Assembly: GCA_026874595.1 (NCBI GenBank)
Contig: CM049311.1
Span: 44,765,676 to 44,829,675 of the forward strand
DNA from: Sipunculus nudus
Taxonomy: Eukaryota > Annelida > Sipuncula > Golfingiida > Sipunculidae
DNA length: 64,000 bases
Reading direction: 5' to 3'
In this document: positions 60,681 to 64,000 of the stretch, in pieces
Layout: each line of letters begins with the position of its first letter
Position numbering within the stretch: the first letter of the stretch is position 1
Translations under genes and position numbers: made by a program
The notes under the pieces: generated by a model
Database searches by the model: none
The model's input: only the letters and a program-made list of their open reading frames with translations
Told to the model about the DNA's origin: nothing

Positions 60681-61356
60681 CTATTTAAATAGAGCTGATA
60701 TCATCTTGGCTAATGGCCAACATCAAGGCACTGGCAATCTGCCAATGGTAAACCAAGTGCTGCCATCTGAACAGAAAAGTGGTCCCTACTTGAAATAACT
60801 TTGAAATTTATTTTCCCAATACAAAATGCTTTTCAGCTGACTTTTTAGAAAAAAGAAATCAGAAATATATGTAAAATTATTACAGATGCACACTGAATGC
60901 AAAATTAAAATACAGATTTATCTAACTGATGGCAAATTCTTGGATTAAGTTGAGTAGGGATACCAATAATTTATAATCCATGTACAGTTGTCTTTATATA
61001 GCCACAGAGAGCTGAATATCCATAATTGTAACATTGCCTGGTATGATGAATAACTTAAATCATAAATCTAAATTTTTTAAAAGCTTTTTAAAAAAACTTT
61101 CTTGTCAATTTAAACCAAAGATAAACTGAAATCTAAATGTCTAGTGGCATGATGTAATACATACTGATAAACTGGTGCCAGGCTAGATGTAACAGCATCA
61201 CACAGCTAACATAAATGGTAAAATGACTCAATTCAATCTCCATAATTCAGCCAAAAATCATTCATGTGGAACCATTAATGACAATTATTGTAAGAATTAT
61301 TGTAGGAATTATTCTTGTTAAATATTTAACAAACTGGCTTCAGTGACATCAGTCAA
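60681..61356. other. Unassigned intron sequence
   Basis: AT-rich, no repeat partner or coding signal recognised. Confidence 0.4.
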
Positions 61357-64000
61357 ACAAGGGACCTATGGGTCACGGCGCTAAGCTGTTATATATGATA
61401 ATAAAATATGATTTAGAAATGAGGCACATGCTGGTTTTGAGTGGTAATAAATATAAGCTGTATTATGAGTTGTTGTTGTTTAGCTTATGTATGATTTTGA
61501 TAGTACCTTAAGAGACAGGGAAGAGGATTGATTTCATTTATTTTATTAACAAATGGAGAACTACTGTCACACAGATTTTGACTTGGCCATATAACTTATA
61601 AGCAGAACATATAATATAAGAGTTTAACTATTTATTAAAAACAAGGGACCCATGGGTCACAGCGCTCAGCTGATCGTGATTGTACTATAAATGTTTCTCC
61701 ACTGTGATACTATATCGAGTCGATAAAGCTTATGAATATCATGGACATGTTGGGCTATTATAAAGGAATGTAATGTAATATGTGAGTAAATGATAAATGA
61801 AATTACCTGACTGATGGATTAAAAGAGTCAAATATAGTGGTTTATTTTTTATTTAGTTAGGAGGGGTTGAAAATTGTGATATATTTGAGCAAATATGAAT
61901 GCAATGACAGCAGTAATAAGCAGTAGTAGAATGATGATAAGGCTATTTGTTGAAGGATCTAAAGTGTATGGTAGTCTGCAAGCTTTCAATTTGACAGATA
62001 TGATGTTATGATTATCTATGCTGATGAAGTGATTTATGAATTTGTGACTGTATGACACAATATCTCTTTAGTCTTGACAAGGTACATTATTGTGACGCCC
62101 ACTATGTCTACATATTACACAATACTGACATAATTTCTGGCATGTACATATGTACCTATGGACGAATAGTTTTCAAAATATTAAAGTATGAATATATCTT
62201 ATTCATCTTGTTCTTGCTTACTGAGGCTGACTTTGGGATGGGGTTCAGAGAAGGGAAAAGTGAGGGCAGCACGAAGGTGGAGGTAGAAATATTCTATTGT
62301 AATGTTTTTCATTTATATAAGAATATGAAAAGCTAAGAGGAAAGGGGCCCTCCTACTTCGTTATAGTAAAGTTCTAAATATATGATTGCAAACTAATACT
62401 CTGACAAGACTGTCATGAAGAAAAACAGTAAAATTTTGAGATACTGTGATGCATATGAAAATTTACAGATGGACAGGCAAGTGGACAGAATGGACTAATA
62501 CCTTTATTTCACTTTCAAGGGAATAATGCATTTAAGTTTAAATATAATCCTATTTTTTTAAAGCATATCCACTTTTTTCATTAAGAAGTTTTTATCTGAA
62601 TCATTTTTTTATTTACAGGTTTTATAAATTTTTAATTAAACAAGTGACCCATGGGTCATGACGCTCAGCTGACTGGGAAGAGATTCGCAAAAGGAAATTT
62701 TATCATCAGAATGGTAGTATATACCCATTCAACTGAAGCATCAAACAGATTAACCAACAGGCCAAGATTTAGTCTGTATTTATATATCTCAAAAATAGAG
62801 AAAAATGTGTAAACTTTTAAAACTAGAATACGGGTAACCGACAAGTGACTACATGTATCTGCCAAAATCGGATAGTGAGGCATGGATTGAGTGGCAAGGG
62901 GAAATAGAGTGAGGTATGTTGCATATTAGCATGGATGTCTGCAGCCTAAATGTGTATGTAGGTTGTGCCACCTACCACAAATCCAGAAAGCTGTCCAAGT
63001 TGTATACACCTGCAAAATTTTAGGCAGAAAAGTCAAACCACTACATGTATATGAGCGATTTTTGCCCATGGCAGACAAACAGACAAACACTGTGCAAAAA
63101 TCTTTGCAGGTAACCCCTCCAGTTTTGTGTATGATAAAGACCTATGTGAGATCTAAACACATGCACAGTTTTGGCCCAATCGGTCAAATGGTTCCTGAGA
63201 TATGAGCTTGGATGTGTGCAGCGTTAACTAGAATGTAGGTGGCGCCACCTGTCATAAAATCAAGAAAGCTGTCCACGATGTATAAACCTGCAAAATTTTA
63301 GGCAGTTATGTCGAACCACTACAGAGAAATGAGTGATTTTAGGCCACGGCAGACTAACAGACAGACGCTGTGCAAACATTGTTACAGGGGGCGCCACCAT
63401 TTTTTGTGTATGTTACAGAGCTATCAAAGGGCTACATTTGTATAAATTTTATTTCCCAAGATATAAGCTTGGATGTCATCAGCGTGAACGTGAACGTAGG
63501 TGGCGCCACCTGTCATAAAATCAAGAAAGCTATCCTGGATGTATACGCATGACGAATTTCAGGTGAATTAGTCAATTCACTGCAGAGATATGAGTGATTT
63601 TAACCCAAGGCAGATGAACAGATGGACACTGTGCAAACATGGTTACAGGTGGTGCCACCATTTTTTGTGTATGTTATAAAGCAATCCAAGGGCTACATTT
63701 GTATCAATTTTATTTCCTGATCGGTCAAACGGTTCCCGAGATATGAGGGTTTATGAGTGGAAACAGACCCACAAATGGACACTGGATAGAGAGGAAAGGT
63801 CAGAGGTCAACGCAAATTGGTTAGGCACCAGTTCACATGTGACCCGATAATAGGTGTAAGTTTGGGAAAAATCGGTCCATTAGTCTCCGAGGAGCTCTCT
63901 GGAAACGAACGCCGCCGCGGTGGAGGAACTCGGTCAAGAACATAGTATCCGCAAAACTTCGTTTTGGCGGATACAAAAATACAGGTGGCTCCACCAGTCT
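61357..64000 (+). mobile_element. Family-a nest cut by the window end
   Basis: Three family-a starts in sequence: 61357 (first body type), 61641 (second body type, inserted after '...tttattaaaa') and 62640 (third type, ACAAGTGACCCATGGGTCAT, inserted after 'aatttttaattaa'). None ends inside the window. Confidence 0.75.
62640..64000 (+). mobile_element. Near-duplicate of the element at 3596, with its family-b insertion
   Basis: Matches 3596-4985 almost base for base, including the nested family-b element (62823-63974) and the sequence beyond its hairpin. Differences are scattered substitutions and a deletion of about 18 bp near 63452. Confidence 0.9.

Overview
This is AT-rich animal intron sequence that is almost entirely transposon-derived. 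The recurrent interspersed families, with ACGG-type microsatellites and hairpin tails, and the one recognisable gene suggest a bivalve mollusc; that assignment is an inference from repeat style, not a database match. No bacterial, organellar or viral genes, rRNA, tRNA or CRISPR arrays were seen.

The only host gene I can support lies on the minus strand. Two exons of a PPP1R12 (MYPT-type) myosin phosphatase targeting subunit are present. Exon 35754-35898 encodes 48 residues of the C-terminal ankyrin region. Exon 19053-19127 encodes the following 25 residues, beginning Gly-Gln-Thr and ending Lys-Lys-Gln-Ala-Val. Phases match (0/0) across a 16.6-kb intron. The remaining exons must lie outside the window: earlier ones beyond 64000, later ones before 1.

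Layout: 1-7545 is a four-level nest of hairpin-tailed elements. 7546-17420 holds more of these plus a TA-flanked Tc1/pogo-like element (12689-14078) and a separate hairpin family (14185-17033). 17424-19052 is a 57-bp minisatellite that begins exactly at the exon donor at 19053. 19256-23148 is another nested element. 23.4-25.1 kb has a 30-bp minisatellite, TA tracts and a pogo-like MITE (24058-25024). 26.2-33.1 kb is tandem-unit elements, including a ~288-bp array rich in perfect DR1 nuclear-receptor motifs. 36167-38828 and 55167-55878 are two members, in opposite orientation, of one family sharing both termini. 39301-49805 is two large nests. 51513-54145 is an uninterrupted copy of the commonest family. 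57059-58961 is a hairpin element carrying a probable solo LTR. 61357-64000 is a nest cut by the window end whose last part nearly duplicates 3596-4985.

The most notable system is a set of at least five sequence-unrelated but structurally matching families. They carry internal tandem repeats, often an ACGG/ACAG microsatellite, and a 3' terminal hairpin; most show a 5' palindrome followed by a copy of one hairpin arm. Several empty sites found inside the window itself show insertion without target duplication between two A's (T|T on the other strand). This fits non-autonomous Helitron2/Helentron-type ('HINE' or 'pearl'-like) elements. For reference I call the families a-f according to their hairpins.
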